Source: Sthenelais limicola
Lineage: Eukaryota > Annelida > Polychaeta > Phyllodocida > Sigalionidae
Length of the DNA stretch: 64,000 nt
Assembly: GCA_942159475.1 (NCBI GenBank)
Contig: OW804099.1
Coordinates: 9,749,954-9,813,953, forward strand
Direction of reading: 5' to 3'
This document shows, piece by piece, positions 10,966-22,460 of this stretch. Under the pieces are notes generated by a model. The model was not told the DNA's origin, searched no databases, and saw only the letters and a program-made list of their open reading frames with translations. The stretch's first letter is position 1, and each line of letters begins with the position of its first letter. The position numbers were made by a program, and so were the translations under genes.

Positions 10966-12202
10966 GGGAGGGGCCTGTTGTATAATGTAAGGAAAGGCAG
11001 GGGCCTGTTGGGCCTGTTGTATAATGTAAGGAAAGGCAGGAGCCTGTTGCATAATGTAAGGAAAGGTAGGGGCCTGTTGTATAATGTAAGGAAAGGTAGG
11101 AGCCTGTTGTACAATGTAAGGAAAGGCAGGGGCCTGTTGTATAATGTAAGGAAAGGTAGGGGCCTGTTGTATAATGTAAGGAAAAGTAGGAGCCTGTTGT
11201 ACAATGTCAGGAAAGGCAGGGGCCTGTTGTATAATGTAAGGAAAGGCAGGGGCCTGTTGTATAATGTAAGGAAAGGCAGGGGCCTGTTGTATAATGTAAG
11301 GAAAGGCAGGAGCCTGTTGCATAATGTAAGGAAAGGCAGGGGCCTGTTGTATAATGTAAGGAAAGGCAGGAGCCTGTTGCATAATGTAAGGAAAGGTAGG
11401 GGCCTGTTGTATAATGTAGGGAAAGGCAGGGGCCTGTTGTATAATGTAAGGAAAGGTAGGAGCCTGTTGTACAATGTAAGGAAAGGCAGGGGCCTGTTGT
11501 ACAATGTCAGGAAAGGCAGGGGCCTGTTGTATAATGTAAGGAAAGGCAGGGGCCTGTTGTATAATGTAAGGAAAGGTAGGGGCCTGTTGTATAATGTAAG
11601 GAAAGGTAGGGGCCTGTTGTATAATGTAAGGAAAGGTAGGGGCCTGTTGTATAATGTAAGGAAAGGTAGGAGCCTGTTGTACAATGTCAGGAAAGGCAGG
11701 GGCCTGTTGTATAATGTAAGGAAAGGCAGGGGCCTGTTGTATAATGTAAGGAAAGGCAGGGGCCTGTTGTATAATGTAAGGAAAGGCAGGAGCCTGTTGC
11801 ATAATGTAAGGAAAGGCAGGGGCCTGTTGTATAATGTAAGGAAAGGCAGGAGCCTGTTGCATAATGTAAGGAAAGGTAGGGGCCTGTTGTATAATGTAAG
11901 GAAAGGCAGGGGCCTGTTGTATAATGTAAGGAAAGGTAGGAGCCTGTTGTACAATGTAAGGAAAGGCAGGGGCCTGTTGTACAATGTCAGGAAAGGCAGG
12001 GGCCTGTTGTATAATGTAAGGAAAGGTAGAGTCTGTTGTATAATGTAAGGAAAGGCAGGGGCCTGTTGTATAATGTAAGGAAAGGTAGAGTCTGTTGTAT
12101 AATGTAAGGAAAGGTAGGGGCCTGTTGTACAATGTGAGGAAAGGCAGGGGCCTGTTGTATAATGTGAGGAAAGGCAGGAGCCTGTTGCATAATGTAAGGA
12201 AA
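10966..12202. repeat. 30-bp minisatellite, array A (about 41 units)
   Basis: The unit is built on GGCCTGTTGTATAATGTAAG followed by GAAAGG(C/T)AGG. Variants are GCATAATG, ACAATGTCAGG and AGCCTG. A higher-order period of 480 bp (16 units) is visible: 11221-11520 matches 11701-12000 with one difference. A stand-alone GGGCCTGTTGCATAATAAG at about 10806-10825 may be the seed. The unit length is a multiple of three and contains no stop, so every frame stays open over hundreds of codons. I regard those frames as artefacts. Confidence 0.95.
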
Positions 12203-12262
12203 GGGGGGTGCAGGTCTATATAGTGTAACCCTCCTCACTCAACCATCCATGACCCGGTGTGT
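12203..12262. repeat. Single unit of the (TG)n(G)n satellite
   Basis: One copy of 'ggtgcaggtctatatagtgt ... ccatgacccggtgtgtg' abuts the 30-bp array on its left and the Penelope element on its right. It is the left flank of the array interrupted by the Penelope insertion. Confidence 0.85.
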
Positions 12263-14907
12263 GATTTGTTAGTATGTTTGCACTGGCAACAGGTTCTAAC
12301 TCATTATTTCTTTGGGGATGTAGAAATATAATACTTTTTTATTTTTTTATTTTTTCTTTATTTTATCGGAGAACTGATTTTGAGTTTTTTCCGAATCAAC
12401 AAAACTGCAGCATTAGCTGGCAGTTCTGCATTGTTTTGTGCCGTAGGAATGAAAATGGGGTATAAATGCCGTAGGAATGAAAATGGGGTATAAATCTATC
12501 AATTTCAGCTGAGTTTAGATGAAACTAACATATTACTGATATTTGGGTTTCTTCTGTATCCAAAGACTAGCTCATCTCTAAAATGTCCACCATATAAGTT
12601 TTGCAGGTTTTGGTATGTGTTTTTAACAATTTCGGTGATTTTTGTGGAGGTTGCATTATATATTGTGACAAAGGCAATAGTTCCCATTTCTGTCAATTTT
12701 ATGTTCATTCCATTAGGTTCGACAGTGTTGAGTGCCTGTATCCATTTCCCTTCAATTTGTAATCTTTTTTTATGTTTTTTTTCGTCTGAGCCTTGTTCTA
12801 ATATTTGTTCTATTGGGTAAATTACCATATTTTCTTCTGCAGTATGGAATATATCATTGAAATGTTCAGCAACTGGTTTTTTCTGTTCAGACCGAATATC
12901 ATGAAGGTGGCCTTGTAACCTCTGACGTAATGAATTTGAGGTTTCCCCTACATAGTATTCTTTGCATTTAATGCATTCAATGATGTAGATGATATTTTTG
13001 GAATTACATGTTATTTTGCCGATAATGGGGTAAGACAGTTGGCCATGTTGGATTTCTGATGTCTGTTTGAGCCATAGACAACATTCACATCGTGGTTTGC
13101 CACACTTGAGGGATGCCCCATAGGGCCATTCCTCTCCTGTGATGTAGTTTAGTTTATAAAGGGTTTCTGCTTTGATTTTTCTAAGAAATCTGGCCGAATA
13201 ATGCCTTTTCTTTCTGAGGGTCTTGAAGAGTATAGAGCAAGCTTCTTCGAAATCAGGGGTGTTGTTGCAAATTTTATGGAATCGCGTTATTTGTGATTTT
13301 AGAATACCTCTAAATGTATGACGGGGATGGAATGATTCTTTGTGTAATAGTTCATGGGTGTCAGTGGGTTTGAAATATACTTTTGTGTCAAGAATCTCTT
13401 CGTTTTCATATCTTGATCCTTTGAATATTGTAACATCAAGGAAATCTACTCTTTTGGCATTGATTGTGTGTTTTAGTTTGATTGAAGGACTGTGGTTGTT
13501 CAAGAGCTCGAGAAATTCTAGAAATTCTTGCTCTGAGTGTGTCCAAACAAGGAAGATGTCGTCCAGAAATCTATAATATACTAGGGGAAGTTTATCTGCT
13601 TTTTCCAGTACTTCTTCCTCAAATTGAGCCATATATATGTTTGCGTAATTTGGAGCAAATTTCTTTCCCATGGCTGTGCCTGAAATCTGTAAATACCATT
13701 CATCATCGAACTGAAAGTCATTATTTTTTAGAGAGAGTTCTAATAGGTCTAGGATAGCTTCATCTGGTCTGAGTACTTTAGGGTGTTTCCTGAAGATGTT
13801 TTCTATAGAAGTAAGGCCATCGTCTATTGGTATGTTGGTGTAAAGGGAGTCAACATCTAAGGTTATCAGTAAGGAGTTTGCGGGAACTTTTTGTTCTTGC
13901 AATTTTTCCAGAAAATCCCAAGTGTCTTTTATGTAGGAAGGATGAATGGTGGCCAGTGGTTTCAGAAAATGGTCAATGTATTCCGATACTCTATATGATT
14001 CACTATTACAGTCTGAAATTATGGGCCTTCCAGGAGGCATTCTGTTGGGAATCGTCCATTTATCTAGATCTTTGTGGATTTTTGGTAAGAGGTAGAACAG
14101 TCGTGGTCTTGGATTATCTGGTGGTTTTAGGTAATTTATCTGCTTTTGTTTTAGATAGAGGTTCCCTCGACCTAATTGGGTAAGAATTTCATTAATTTTC
14201 TTGGCTGTTTCAGGATAAATAGGTTTGTCTATTTTTGTGTAAAATTTGGAATCATTTAGCTGTCTTTTTGCTTCTTTTATGTAGTCAGATTTTCTCATTA
14301 TGACTGTTGCTGACCCTTTGTCTGCTTTTTTGATTACCAAGTGGTTTTTGCCTCTTAGGCTTCGTAATGCTCCAATTTGGTTTCTTGGCAGATTGGGTTT
14401 GTTTTTCTGAATCGGGGTATCTTTTATTGATTTTGTCATGTCTTGCAAAGTTTGTTGGATCTCGTCCGGAATGAATTTCTCAGGTGGAGACCATGAAGAT
14501 TTTTCAACAAAGGGTAGTTTTTCATATTTTGAGTTCTTATAGAACTGTTTATAAAAGTATTGGATTTTGATTTTCCTTGAGAAGTTATCAACATCAGTCA
14601 TTATTTTGTCCTTGTCTGTAAACTTAGGTGTTGGGACGAAATTTAGGCCCTTTGCCAAAATATCTATTTCCTCTGGTTTTAATTCTTCATCAGATAGGTT
14701 GATGATACTAGAGCCTAATGTAAGTTGTCTTTGTGTTTCAGGTTCAATAGTGCCTTTCTGACGTTTCAGTTTAAAAGACCAATGTGATGGAGCCAGTGGT
14801 TTAAGAGGTAGTTGGCAGTTTCCTCTGTCCAGTGAACCTGGTCTTTTGGTTTGAGTTTGAATTTCGAACTCTCTATGCCAGGTAAGAGGTCTATAATTTT
14901 AGATCTC
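12263..14907 (-). mobile_element. Penelope-like element (5'-truncated)
   Basis: The element lies antisense between one satellite unit (12203-12262) and the rest of that satellite (14908-16985), so it inserted into or beside the array. It encodes an RT plus a GIY-YIG endonuclease. Its 3' region contains a 28-bp direct duplication at 12440-12467 and 12468-12495 (unit starts GCCGTAGGAATGAAAATGGG on the + strand). The 5' edge coincides with the start of the satellite, and no initiating methionine is found there. This fits 5' truncation during integration. Confidence 0.9.
12505..14898 (-). CDS. Penelope-type reverse transcriptase with GIY-YIG endonuclease
   Basis: The frame is open from 14898, just after an in-frame TAA, to the stop at 12505, about 797 codons. 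No ATG is found before the conserved LAKGLNFVPTP segment at about 14660, so the N-terminus is probably truncated. RT motifs in order: KIHK (fingers), LDVDSLYTNIP (catalytic Asp of motif A), GTAMGKKFAPNYANIYM, and YRFLDDIF at 13554-13577 (the two catalytic Asp). Then comes a CGKPRCECC cysteine cluster and a GIY-YIG nuclease core (IIYIIECIKCKEYYVGETSN with R.RL.GH). This is the Penelope/Neptune-type domain order. There are no internal stops, so the catalytic part may be functional. Confidence 0.9.
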   Translation of the reverse strand, partial: NYRPLTWHREFEIQTQTKRPGSLDRGNCQLPLKPLAPSHWSFKLKRQKGTIEPETQRQLTLGSSIINLSDEELKPEEIDILAKGLNFVPTPKFTDKDKIMTDVDNFSRKIKIQYFYKQFYKNSKYEKLPFVEKSSWSPPEKFIPDEIQQTLQDMTKSIKDTPIQKNKPNLPRNQIGALRSLRGKNHLVIKKADKGSATVIMRKSDYIKEAKRQLNDSKFYTKIDKPIYPETAKKINEILTQLGRGNLYLKQKQINYLKPPDNPRPRLFYLLPKIHKDLDKWTIPNRMPPGRPIISDCNSESYRVSEYIDHFLKPLATIHPSYIKDTWDFLEKLQEQKVPANSLLITLDVDSLYTNIPIDDGLTSIENIFRKHPKVLRPDEAILDLLELSLKNNDFQFDDEWYLQISGTAMGKKFAPNYANIYMAQFEEEVLEKADKLPLVYYRFLDDIFLVWTHSEQEFLEFLELLNNHSPSIKLKHTINAKRVDFLDVTIFKGSRYENEEILDTKVYFKPTDTHELLHKESFHPRHTFRGILKSQITRFHKICNNTPDFEEACSILFKTLRKKRHYSARFLRKIKAETLYKLNYITGEEWPYGASLKCGKPRCECCLWLKQTSEIQHGQLSYPIIGKITCNSKNIIYIIECIKCKEYYVGETSNSLRQRLQGHLHDIRSEQKKPVAEHFNDIFHTAEENMVIYPIEQILEQGSDEKKHKKRLQIEGKWIQALNTVEPNGMNIKLTEMGTIAFVTIYNATSTKITEIVKNTYQNLQNLYGGHFRDELVFGYRRNPNISNMLVSSKLS

Positions 14908-15057
14908 TGGGGGGGTGGTGTAGGGGGGTGCAGGTCTATATAGTGTAACCCTCCTCACTCAACCATCCATGACCCGGTGTGTGTGTGTGGGGGGGGGGGT
15001 GTAGGGGGGTGCAGGTCTATATAGTGTAACCCTCCTCACTCAACCATCCATGACCCG

Positions 15058-15088
<31 letters not shown>

Positions 15089-16770
15089 TGTAGGGGGGTG
15101 CAGGTCTATATAGTGTAACCCTCCTCACTCAACCATCCATGACCCGGTGTGTGTGTGTGGGGGGGGGGGGGGGGGTGTAGGGGGGTGCAGGTCTATATAG
15201 TGTAACCCTCCTCACTCAACCATCCATGACCCGGTGTGTGTGTGGGGGGGGGGGGGGGGTGTAGGGGGGTGCAGGTCTATATAGTGTAACCCTCCTCACT
15301 CAACCATCCATGACCCGGTGTGTGTGTGTGTGTGTGTGGGGGGGGGGGGTGTAGGGGGGTGCAGGTCTATATAGTGTAACCCTCCTCACTCAACCATCCA
15401 TGACCCGGTGTGTGTGTGTGGGGGGGGGGGGTGTAGGGGGGTGCAGGTCTATATAGTGTAACCCTCCTCACTCAACCATCCATGACCCGGTGTGTGTGTG
15501 TGTGGGGGGGGGGGGGTGTAGGGGGGTGCAGGTCTATATAGTGTAACCCTCCTCACTCAACCATCCATGACCCGGTGTGTGTGTGTGTGTGTGGGGGGGG
15601 GGGTGTAGGGGGGTGCAGGTCTATATAGTGTAACCCTCCTCACTCAACCATCCATGACCCGGTGTGTGTGTGTGTGGGGGGGGGGGGGTGTAGGGGGGTG
15701 CAGGTCTATATAGTGTAACCCTCCTCACTCAACCATCCATGACCCGGTGTGTGTGTGTGTGTGTGGGGTGGGGTGGGGTGTAGGGGGGTGCAGGTCTATA
15801 TAGTGTAACCCTCCTCACTCAACCATCCATGACCCGGTGTGTGTGTGTGTGTGGGGGGGGGGGGTGTAGGGGGGTGCAGGTCTATATAGTGTAACCCTCC
15901 TCACTCAACCATCCATGACCCGGTGTGTGTGTGTGGGGGGGGGGTGTAGGGGGGTGCAGGTCTATATAGTGTAACCCTCCTCACTCAACCATCCATGACC
16001 CGGTGTGTGTGTGTGGGGGGGGGGGGGGGGGTGTAGGGGGGTGCAGGTCTATATAGTGTAACCCTCCTCACTCAACCATCCATGACCCGGTGTGTGTGTG
16101 TGTGGGGGGGGGGGGGGTGTAGGGGGGTGCAGGTCTATATAGTGTAACCCTCCTCACTCAACCATCCATGACCCGGTGTGTGTGTGTGTGGGGGGGGGGG
16201 GGTGTAGGGGGGTGCAGGTCTATATAGTGTAACCCTCCTCACTCAACCATCCATGACCCGGTGTGTGTGTGTGGGGGGGGGGGGGGGGTGTAGGGGGGTG
16301 CAGGTCTATATAGTGTAACCCTCCTCACTCAACCATCCATGACCCGGTGTGTGTGTGTGTGGGGGGGGGGGGGGGTGTAGGGGGGTGCAGGTCTATATAG
16401 TGTAACCCTCCTCACTCAACCATCCATGACCCGGTGTGTGGGGGGGGGGGGGGGTGTAGGGGGGTGCAGGTCTATATAGTGTAACCCTCCTCACTCAACC
16501 ATCCATGACCCGGTGTGTGTGTGTGTGGGGGGGGGGGGGGGGTGTAGGGGGGTGCAGGTCTATATAGTGTAACCCTCCTCACTCAACCATCCATGACCCG
16601 GTGTGTGTGTGTGTGTGGGGGGGGGGGGTGTGTAGGGGGGTGCAGGTCTATATAGTGTAACCCTCCTCACTCAACCATCCATGACCCGGTGTGTGTGTGG
16701 GGGGGGGGGGGGTGTAGGGGGGTGCAGGTCTATATAGTGTAACCCTCCTCACTCAACCATCCATGACCCG

Positions 16771-16801
<31 letters not shown>

Positions 16802-16985
16802 TGTAGGGGGGTGCAGGTCTATATAGTGTAACCCTCCTCACTCAACCATCCATGACCCGGTGTGTGTGTGTGTGTGTGTGGGGGGGGGGGTGTAGGGGGG
16901 TGCAGGTCTATATAGTGTAACCCTCCTCACTCAACCATCCATGACCCGGTGTGTGTATGTGTGTGTGTGGGGGGGGGGGGGGGGT
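14908..16985. repeat. Satellite of about 85 bp with (TG)n(G)n (24 units)
   Basis: Each unit has a nearly invariant 60-bp part (GTGCAGGTCTATATAGTGTA...CATCCATGACCCGG) followed by a hypervariable tract of 3-9 TG and 8-17 G, sometimes interrupted. I count 24 copies of the 'accctcctcactcaacc' core here plus one at 12228. The G runs could form quadruplexes, and their lengths may be unreliable in the assembly. Confidence 0.95.
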
Positions 16986-17165
16986 GCAGGGTGTGTAGGT
17001 TGGGGGACGGGGGTGCAAGGGGTGTGGGGGGCAGTGTGGAGGAGTCAGTCTAGGTCCAAACCCTCAGATCAGATAACATGTATCATTCCCCAAGTTGCTG
17101 TTGTATTCACTAATTTCCCCATGTATGTAGGATTAGCGGTAGGCCTACTCAGCCACTCCTATTAT
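16920..17165. repeat. Diverged duplicate block (copy 2)
   Basis: Right-hand flank of the satellite, homologous to 8690-8955. See that entry. Confidence 0.75.
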
Positions 17166-17169
17166 TAAC

Positions 17170-17490
17170 AACTTTTATTATGACTCATAGTATACATAAT
17201 CGGGCAATACCCTCTAAAGATAGATCTTCCTGGGTACATTGTATTGGCAGCAACGCTTTCCTTTTTCTGTCTACTCCACTTATATCATATATAATGGATT
17301 TAATACACTGTCTTGAAATTTGGTGTCTTGAAATTTGGTACATGTTAAATTTTGGTGTTTTAAGGTTAGGCCCATCATTTAGTCTTATATTTCGGTTTAG
17401 TACATTTGATATGAATGTTCTTTTGAAGGCTAGGAATCTTAAGTGGGTTACTCTTCTATGTTTTAAGAGTGGTATTTTGCAGCATGATAG
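17170..17490. other. Unassigned sequence
   Basis: Contains the 17236-17290 match to 9848-9910. The 'tgtcttgaaatttgg' repeats at about 17310-17340 resemble MITE-2 interior. No gene is seen. Confidence 0.35.
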
Positions 17491-17600
17491 CAAAATGAGT
17501 CACAAGTCGCAAAAAACGGATTTTGAAAAGGTGAGATCAAGCAGGTTCCAATGATAGTAAACAGAAGGATATCTAACAAGTATGTCTCTGTTTTAAGTTG
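17491..17600 (-). mobile_element. MITE-2 fragment
   Basis: AAAATGAGTCACAAGTCGCA inverted-repeat end, followed by 'gagatcaagcaggttccaatgat.gtaaac'. Confidence 0.75.
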
Positions 17601-17895
17601 GGTTAGTTAACAGATGTATTATGCTTTCAATCATAAAAACAGAAACAAATCGAGTCATAAATTTGAATTTTACCTTACTTTAATCTTAATTAAAAAACCC
17701 AGATTGGTTGCCATGACAACCCCATGTAAATCAGTAGTGAAATACACACTATGCTTGAACCACTCTAGATACGTTGTTTTCAGAGCAATGCGTGTATAAT
17801 AAGAATGTAACTTATTATTAATATGTTAATTACCAGCATCCATATCGCATGTATCCTTTTATCCATATATTAAGTATTTATCATTCTTCAATCTG

Positions 17896-18290
17896 TAGTG
17901 TGTCCACCCACCAACAGCATGGTGAGGCTGCTGCACTATTCACCCTAGCGGCAGCAGGGAACATCTGTACCAGAGCTGGGCACAAACAGCAGTCTCCAGC
18001 CAGTCCCGCTAGGTGGCGACGCCCTACCATTGTGATGTCGTCACTGAAGACACCCTTCTACATGCGGTAGGAAAAGTCTACACCTCCAACGTCGTGGGAT
18101 TTCGCAGTCGCTTAACACAACAGACTTTGGCCACGCTGAGGAATGAGATACTTCTGTTGTTCAAATTAAGCTGTTACACTTTACACTTGTAACTGTGTTT
18201 TGGGGTCAATAAAACCTGGTCAAATGAATTTATCCTTGTTTGTTGCTTCCTTTCATGATATTTACGACTGGTGCCCACAAATCTGCGGCT
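17896..18290 (+). mobile_element. Possible LTR-retrotransposon LTR with primer-binding-site-like flank
   Basis: The segment begins TGTAGTGTGTCC and ends ...CTTCCTTTCA, as expected for an LTR (TG...CA). An AATAAA lies at about 18208. It is followed by 'tatttacgactGGTGCCCACA', which resembles a primer-binding site. No gag or pol frame follows, so at best this is a solo or truncated LTR. Confidence 0.35.
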
Positions 18291-18300
18291 CATTACAAAT

Positions 18301-18366
18301 CAAATTTAGCAGAATTTGATAGATCTGTAGAACTGTAGATTGTGCACTTTCTGAAAATCTGACCTA
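18301..18366 (+). mobile_element. MITE-1 remnant
   Basis: Diverged end fragment (TTAGCAGAATTTG ... CTTTCTGAAAATCTGACC). Confidence 0.55.
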
Positions 18367-18438
18367 GATGGTGTACAAGTAGGTCACCAACATCTGACAT
18401 TAATTCAGTTCTTCCAGTTCCAGGCTGTCCGCATTATG

Positions 18439-18667
18439 TGGGTCAGATTTTCAGAAAATGTACAATTCAATTTCGCCAATCTTTTCAAATAACGCAAATT
18501 TCAGATGAAAATGAAATTCAAAATAGAGTTCAACCTAACCAAACAGATTGCTAGAATCAATGCAATGCCTAATATACTCAAATGTACCTAGTATTGACTA
18601 AATTGCAGCCTAAATCAGCAGAATTTACTAAATGTGTACAGCTGCCAATTGTACATTTTCTGAAATC
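18439..18667 (-). mobile_element. MITE-1 copy running into the 30-bp minisatellite
   Basis: Intact left end TGGGTCAGATTTTCAGAAAA. The right inverted repeat stops after 'attttctgaaa' and continues directly as the minisatellite. The array has therefore replaced or invaded the last bases of the element. Confidence 0.85.
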
Positions 18668-20428
18668 TGTTGTATAATGTAAGGAAAGGCAGGGGCCTGT
18701 TGTATAATGTAAGGAAAGGTAGGGGCCTGTTGTATAATGTAAGGAAAGGTAGGGGCCTGTTGTATAATGTAAGGAAAGGTAGGGGCCTGTTGTATAATGT
18801 AAGGAAAGGTAGGAGCCTGTTGTATAATGTAAGGAAAGGTAGGAGCCTGTTGTATAATGTAAGGAAAGGTAGGGGCCTGTTGTATAATGTAAGGAAAGGT
18901 AGGGGTCTGTTGTATAATGTAAAGAAAGGTAGGGGTCTGTTGTATAATGTAAGGAAAGGTAGGGGCCTGTTGTATAATGTGAGGAAAGGCAGGAGCCTGT
19001 TGTATAATGTAAGGAAAGGTAGGGGCCTGTTGTATAATGTAAGGAAAGGTAGGGGCATGTTGTATAATGTAAGGAAAGGTAGGGGTCTGTTGTATAATGT
19101 AAGGAAAGGTAGGGGTCTGTTGTATAATGTAAGGAAAGGTAGGGGCCTGTTGTATAATGTAAGGAAAGGTAGGGGTCTGTTGTATAATGTAAGGAAAGGC
19201 AGGGGCCTGTAGTATAATGTAAGGAAAGGCAGGGGCCTGTTGTATAATGTGAGGAAAGGGAGGGGTCTATTGTATAATGTAAGGAAAGGTAGGGGCCTGT
19301 TGTATAATGTAAGGAAAGGCAGGGGCCTGTTGTATAATGTAAGGAAAGGCAGGGGCCTGTTGTATAATGTGAGGAAAGGTAGGGGCCTGTTGTATAATGT
19401 AAGGAAAGGTAGGGGCCTGTTGTATAATGTAAGGAAAGGCAGAGGCCTGTTGTATAAGCCATGGAAAGGTAAGGGCCTGGTGTATAATGTAAGGAAAGGT
19501 AGGGGTCTGTTGTATAATGTAAGGAAAGGTAGGGGCCTGTTGTATAATGTAAGGAAAGGTAGGGGCCTGGTGTATAATGTAAGGAAAGGTAGGGGCCTGT
19601 TGTATAATGTAAGGAAAGGTAGGGGCCTGTTGTATAATGTAAGGAAAGGCAGGGGTCTGTTGTATAAGCCATGGAAAGCTAAGGGCCTGGTGTATAATGT
19701 AAGGAAAGGTAGGGGTTTGTTGTATAATGTAAGGAAAGATAGGGGCCTGTTGTATAATGTAAGGAAAGGTAGGGGCCTGGTGTATAATGTAAGGAAAGGC
19801 AGGGGCCTGTTGTATAAGCCATGGAAAGGTAGGGGTCTGTTGTATAGTGTAAGGAAAGGTAGGGGTCTGTTGTATAATGTAAGGAAAGGTAGGGGCCTGT
19901 TGTATAATGTAAGGAAAGGTAGGGGCCTGGTGTATAATGTAAGGAAAGGTAGGGGCCTGTTGTATAATGTAAGGAAAGGTAGGGGCCTATTGTATAATGT
20001 AAGGAAAGGCAGGGGCCTGTTGTATAAGCCATGGAAAGGTAAGGGCCTGGTGTATAATGTAAGGAAAGGTAGGGCCTGGTGTATAATGTAAGGAAAGGTA
20101 GGGGCCTGGTGTATAATGTAAGGAAAGGTAGGGGCCTGGTGTATAATGTAAGGAAAGGCAGGGGCCTGTTGTATAAGCCATGGAAAGGTAGGGGTCTGTT
20201 GTATAATGTAAGGAAAGGTAGGGGTCTGTTGTATAATGTAAGGAAAGGTAGGGCCTGTTGTATAATGTAAGGAAAGGTAGGGGCCTGGTGTATAATGTAA
20301 GGAAAGGTAGGGGCCTGGTGTATAATGTAAGGAAAGGCAGGGACCTGTTGTATACGCCATGGAAAGGTAGGGGCCTGGTGTATAATGTAAGGAAAGGCAG
20401 GAGCCTGTTGTATAAGCCATGGAAAGGC
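18666..20428. repeat. 30-bp minisatellite, array B (about 58 units)
   Basis: Same 30-bp unit as array A. It includes a distinct variant in which ATAATGTAAGG is replaced by ATAAGCCATGG (or ATACGCCATGG), recurring seven times between about 19450 and 20420, often followed by a CCTGGTG unit. The variant spacing suggests amplification in blocks of several units. Long open frames here (up to 601 codons) follow from the 30-bp period. Confidence 0.95.
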
Positions 20429-20705
20429 TCTCTTTACGGTAAAATATCTCTTAAAATTAATCTCACAAGACAGTAGAATATTGGGTAGAAATTCTGTTAC
20501 TCGTGATTCTAGCCCAGAACAGCGAGAAGAGTCACTTTAATCTGGATTTGCATGGAAAAGCGTGAGTTGGATTTCAGGGTAAGAACAGCTACAATAATCA
20601 TTTAATTTTAAGCTTTGAATGTTTATTATTTCTCCAATGTAACTGGCTTTTGTGCATCTTGGACTGAATTTCAGCCACCATGAGTAAAAGCTACTATTAA
20701 TATTC
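20429..20705. other. Unassigned sequence between satellite and LINE fragment
   Basis: Nothing recognised. Confidence 0.3.
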
Positions 20706-21848
20706 ATGAGAAAAATTATTAAATGTAAGGCTGCGAAAGCAGAATTTATTAAATCCAATTTAGAGTTTCATGATAAAAACCCCAGAAAATATTGGGAGTT
20801 TTTGTGTCCAATAGTCAGTCCTGATAAGGTAAAAATGAATAACGCTATTATCATTGAAAAAGATGGCCATATACTTGATTCCTCTGACGTACCAGATACA
20901 TTTAATGACTTCTTTTTAAATGTATGCCCCAGTCTAGCAAAAAAAATTCCTACTTTAACCAACCCAGCCCCTAATGTCTCTATTGGTGATCACGGTCCCT
21001 CCACAATTGTGCCTGATTTTGATTTTTCTGAGATCACACCAGCCGATATGCATAAAATAATTGTAAAGTTAGATTCCTCAAAGAATTCTGGAATTGAGTT
21101 TCTTCCAGCTATGATTTTGAAATCATGCTTGTTATCTCTGACTGTTCAATTCACCCATATTATAAATATTTCTCCATTGTTAGGCAAGTTGCTGAGCTCC
21201 TTTAAGGTAGCTCGAGTTACACCATTATTCAAGGCACGCAGTAAGATGGCCACCACCAATTATAGGTCCATATCATGTATTCCTATGCCAGCGAAAATTT
21301 AGAAAAAGCAGTACAAACTCAACTAGCTGATCATTTTGAGTCAAATAACTTATTCAGTTCCAACCAAAATGGATTTCACACTTCCAAAGCCAAAAATCGA
21401 ATTTCAGTAAATCATCTGTCATTAGGTAAGACTAGACTAGACACTGTGCACAATTATAAATATTTAGGCTTTGTCTTAGATGATCTTTTGACTTTTAAAA
21501 TGCATGTTCAAAATACTTTAAATCTAGTAATGTCTAAAATTAGATTATTATATAGAGCAAGGAATGCATTGACATCAAAAGCGAAGCACAAGCTTCATAA
21601 AATTTGATAATGTGGATGAAGAACACAGACTCCTGAATATATGGCCTTTACAAGTCAGGAGGAATAAACACATTTTAGCAATGGCCTTTTACATGGCACA
21701 GAACCCCGATAACCTTGATACTAGACCTCTTTCAACGAGGAGTCATGCAAGCGGGAGGAAAAATTTAAAAGTACTTACAACCAAATCAACTGAAGTCATA
21801 AATTCCATAGTATATAAATCCCAAATGAGATGGAGCTTAGCTTGGTAG
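20706..21848 (+). pseudogene. Non-LTR retrotransposon polyprotein, decayed
   Basis: Three frame-shifted open pieces (20706-21302, 21275-21607, 21612-21848) together resemble a LINE ORF2. The first contains a NPRKYWEFL linker and then ...FNDFF..., ITPADMHKIIVKLDSSKNSG and VARVTPLFK, the N-terminal RT region. The second jumps from FSSNQNGFHTSKA (RT motif 2) directly to VHNYKYLGFVLDD (post-RT thumb region), so the catalytic YADD core is deleted. The third is the C-terminal tail. The element cannot be autonomous. Confidence 0.8.
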
Positions 21849-22230
21849 CACACAAAATAAATGACAAATTTGTATTAAAAAAATATACCAAGCAGCTCCT
21901 ATCCCTTTTGGTTTGATGAAAGTTGTGTGGTGGCCTTCCCTGCTTTGCCATACTTTTGTATGTATTTTTTAAATAAATTTTATTGCGAAAACATTTACAG
22001 GCAAGTTCGTTCGAATTAATCAATTTAAATATTTTAATGGTAGATAGAGTAAGGTTATTCCATTCATTGCATAGGAATTGTCGACAGCAATAATACAACC
22101 TCATAAACATATATAAACACAAGCAAGTCAATCTGCTTCTAGTATTTTTTTTTGGTTTTTGGTTTTTTTACGAATATACAGCCATTGAGAATAAAATCAT
22201 CCCGCATGTTTATGTATATATCTGTTGCCA

Positions 22231-22460
22231 ACCAACAATGGTGAATAATATTTATATCTGAAACACTTCATATACAACCAACAATGGTGAATAATATTTA
22301 TATCTGAAACACTTCATATACAACCAACAATGGTGAATAATATTTATATCTGAAATACTTCATATACAACCAACAATGGTGAATAATATTTATATCTGAA
22401 ACACTTCATATACAACCAACAATGGTGAATAATATTTATATCTGAAACACTTCTTATACA
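22231..22460. repeat. 46-bp tandem repeat (5 copies)
   Basis: Five near-identical copies of ACCAACAATGGTGAATAATA followed by the rest of the unit. One base differs in the third copy. The unit is unrelated to the 46-bp satellite at 28.5-43.6 kb. Confidence 0.9.

Noticed and set aside
10917..12238. Long open frames (up to 394 codons) on both strands in the 30-bp array, such as decapeptide repeats YNRPLPFLTL
   Set aside because: The unit is 30 bp with no stop in most frames, so all frames stay open at once. There is no start context, splice sites or codon bias.
18578..20476. 601-codon and other repeat-protein frames in array B
   Set aside because: Same reason: several overlapping frames on both strands are open because of the period.
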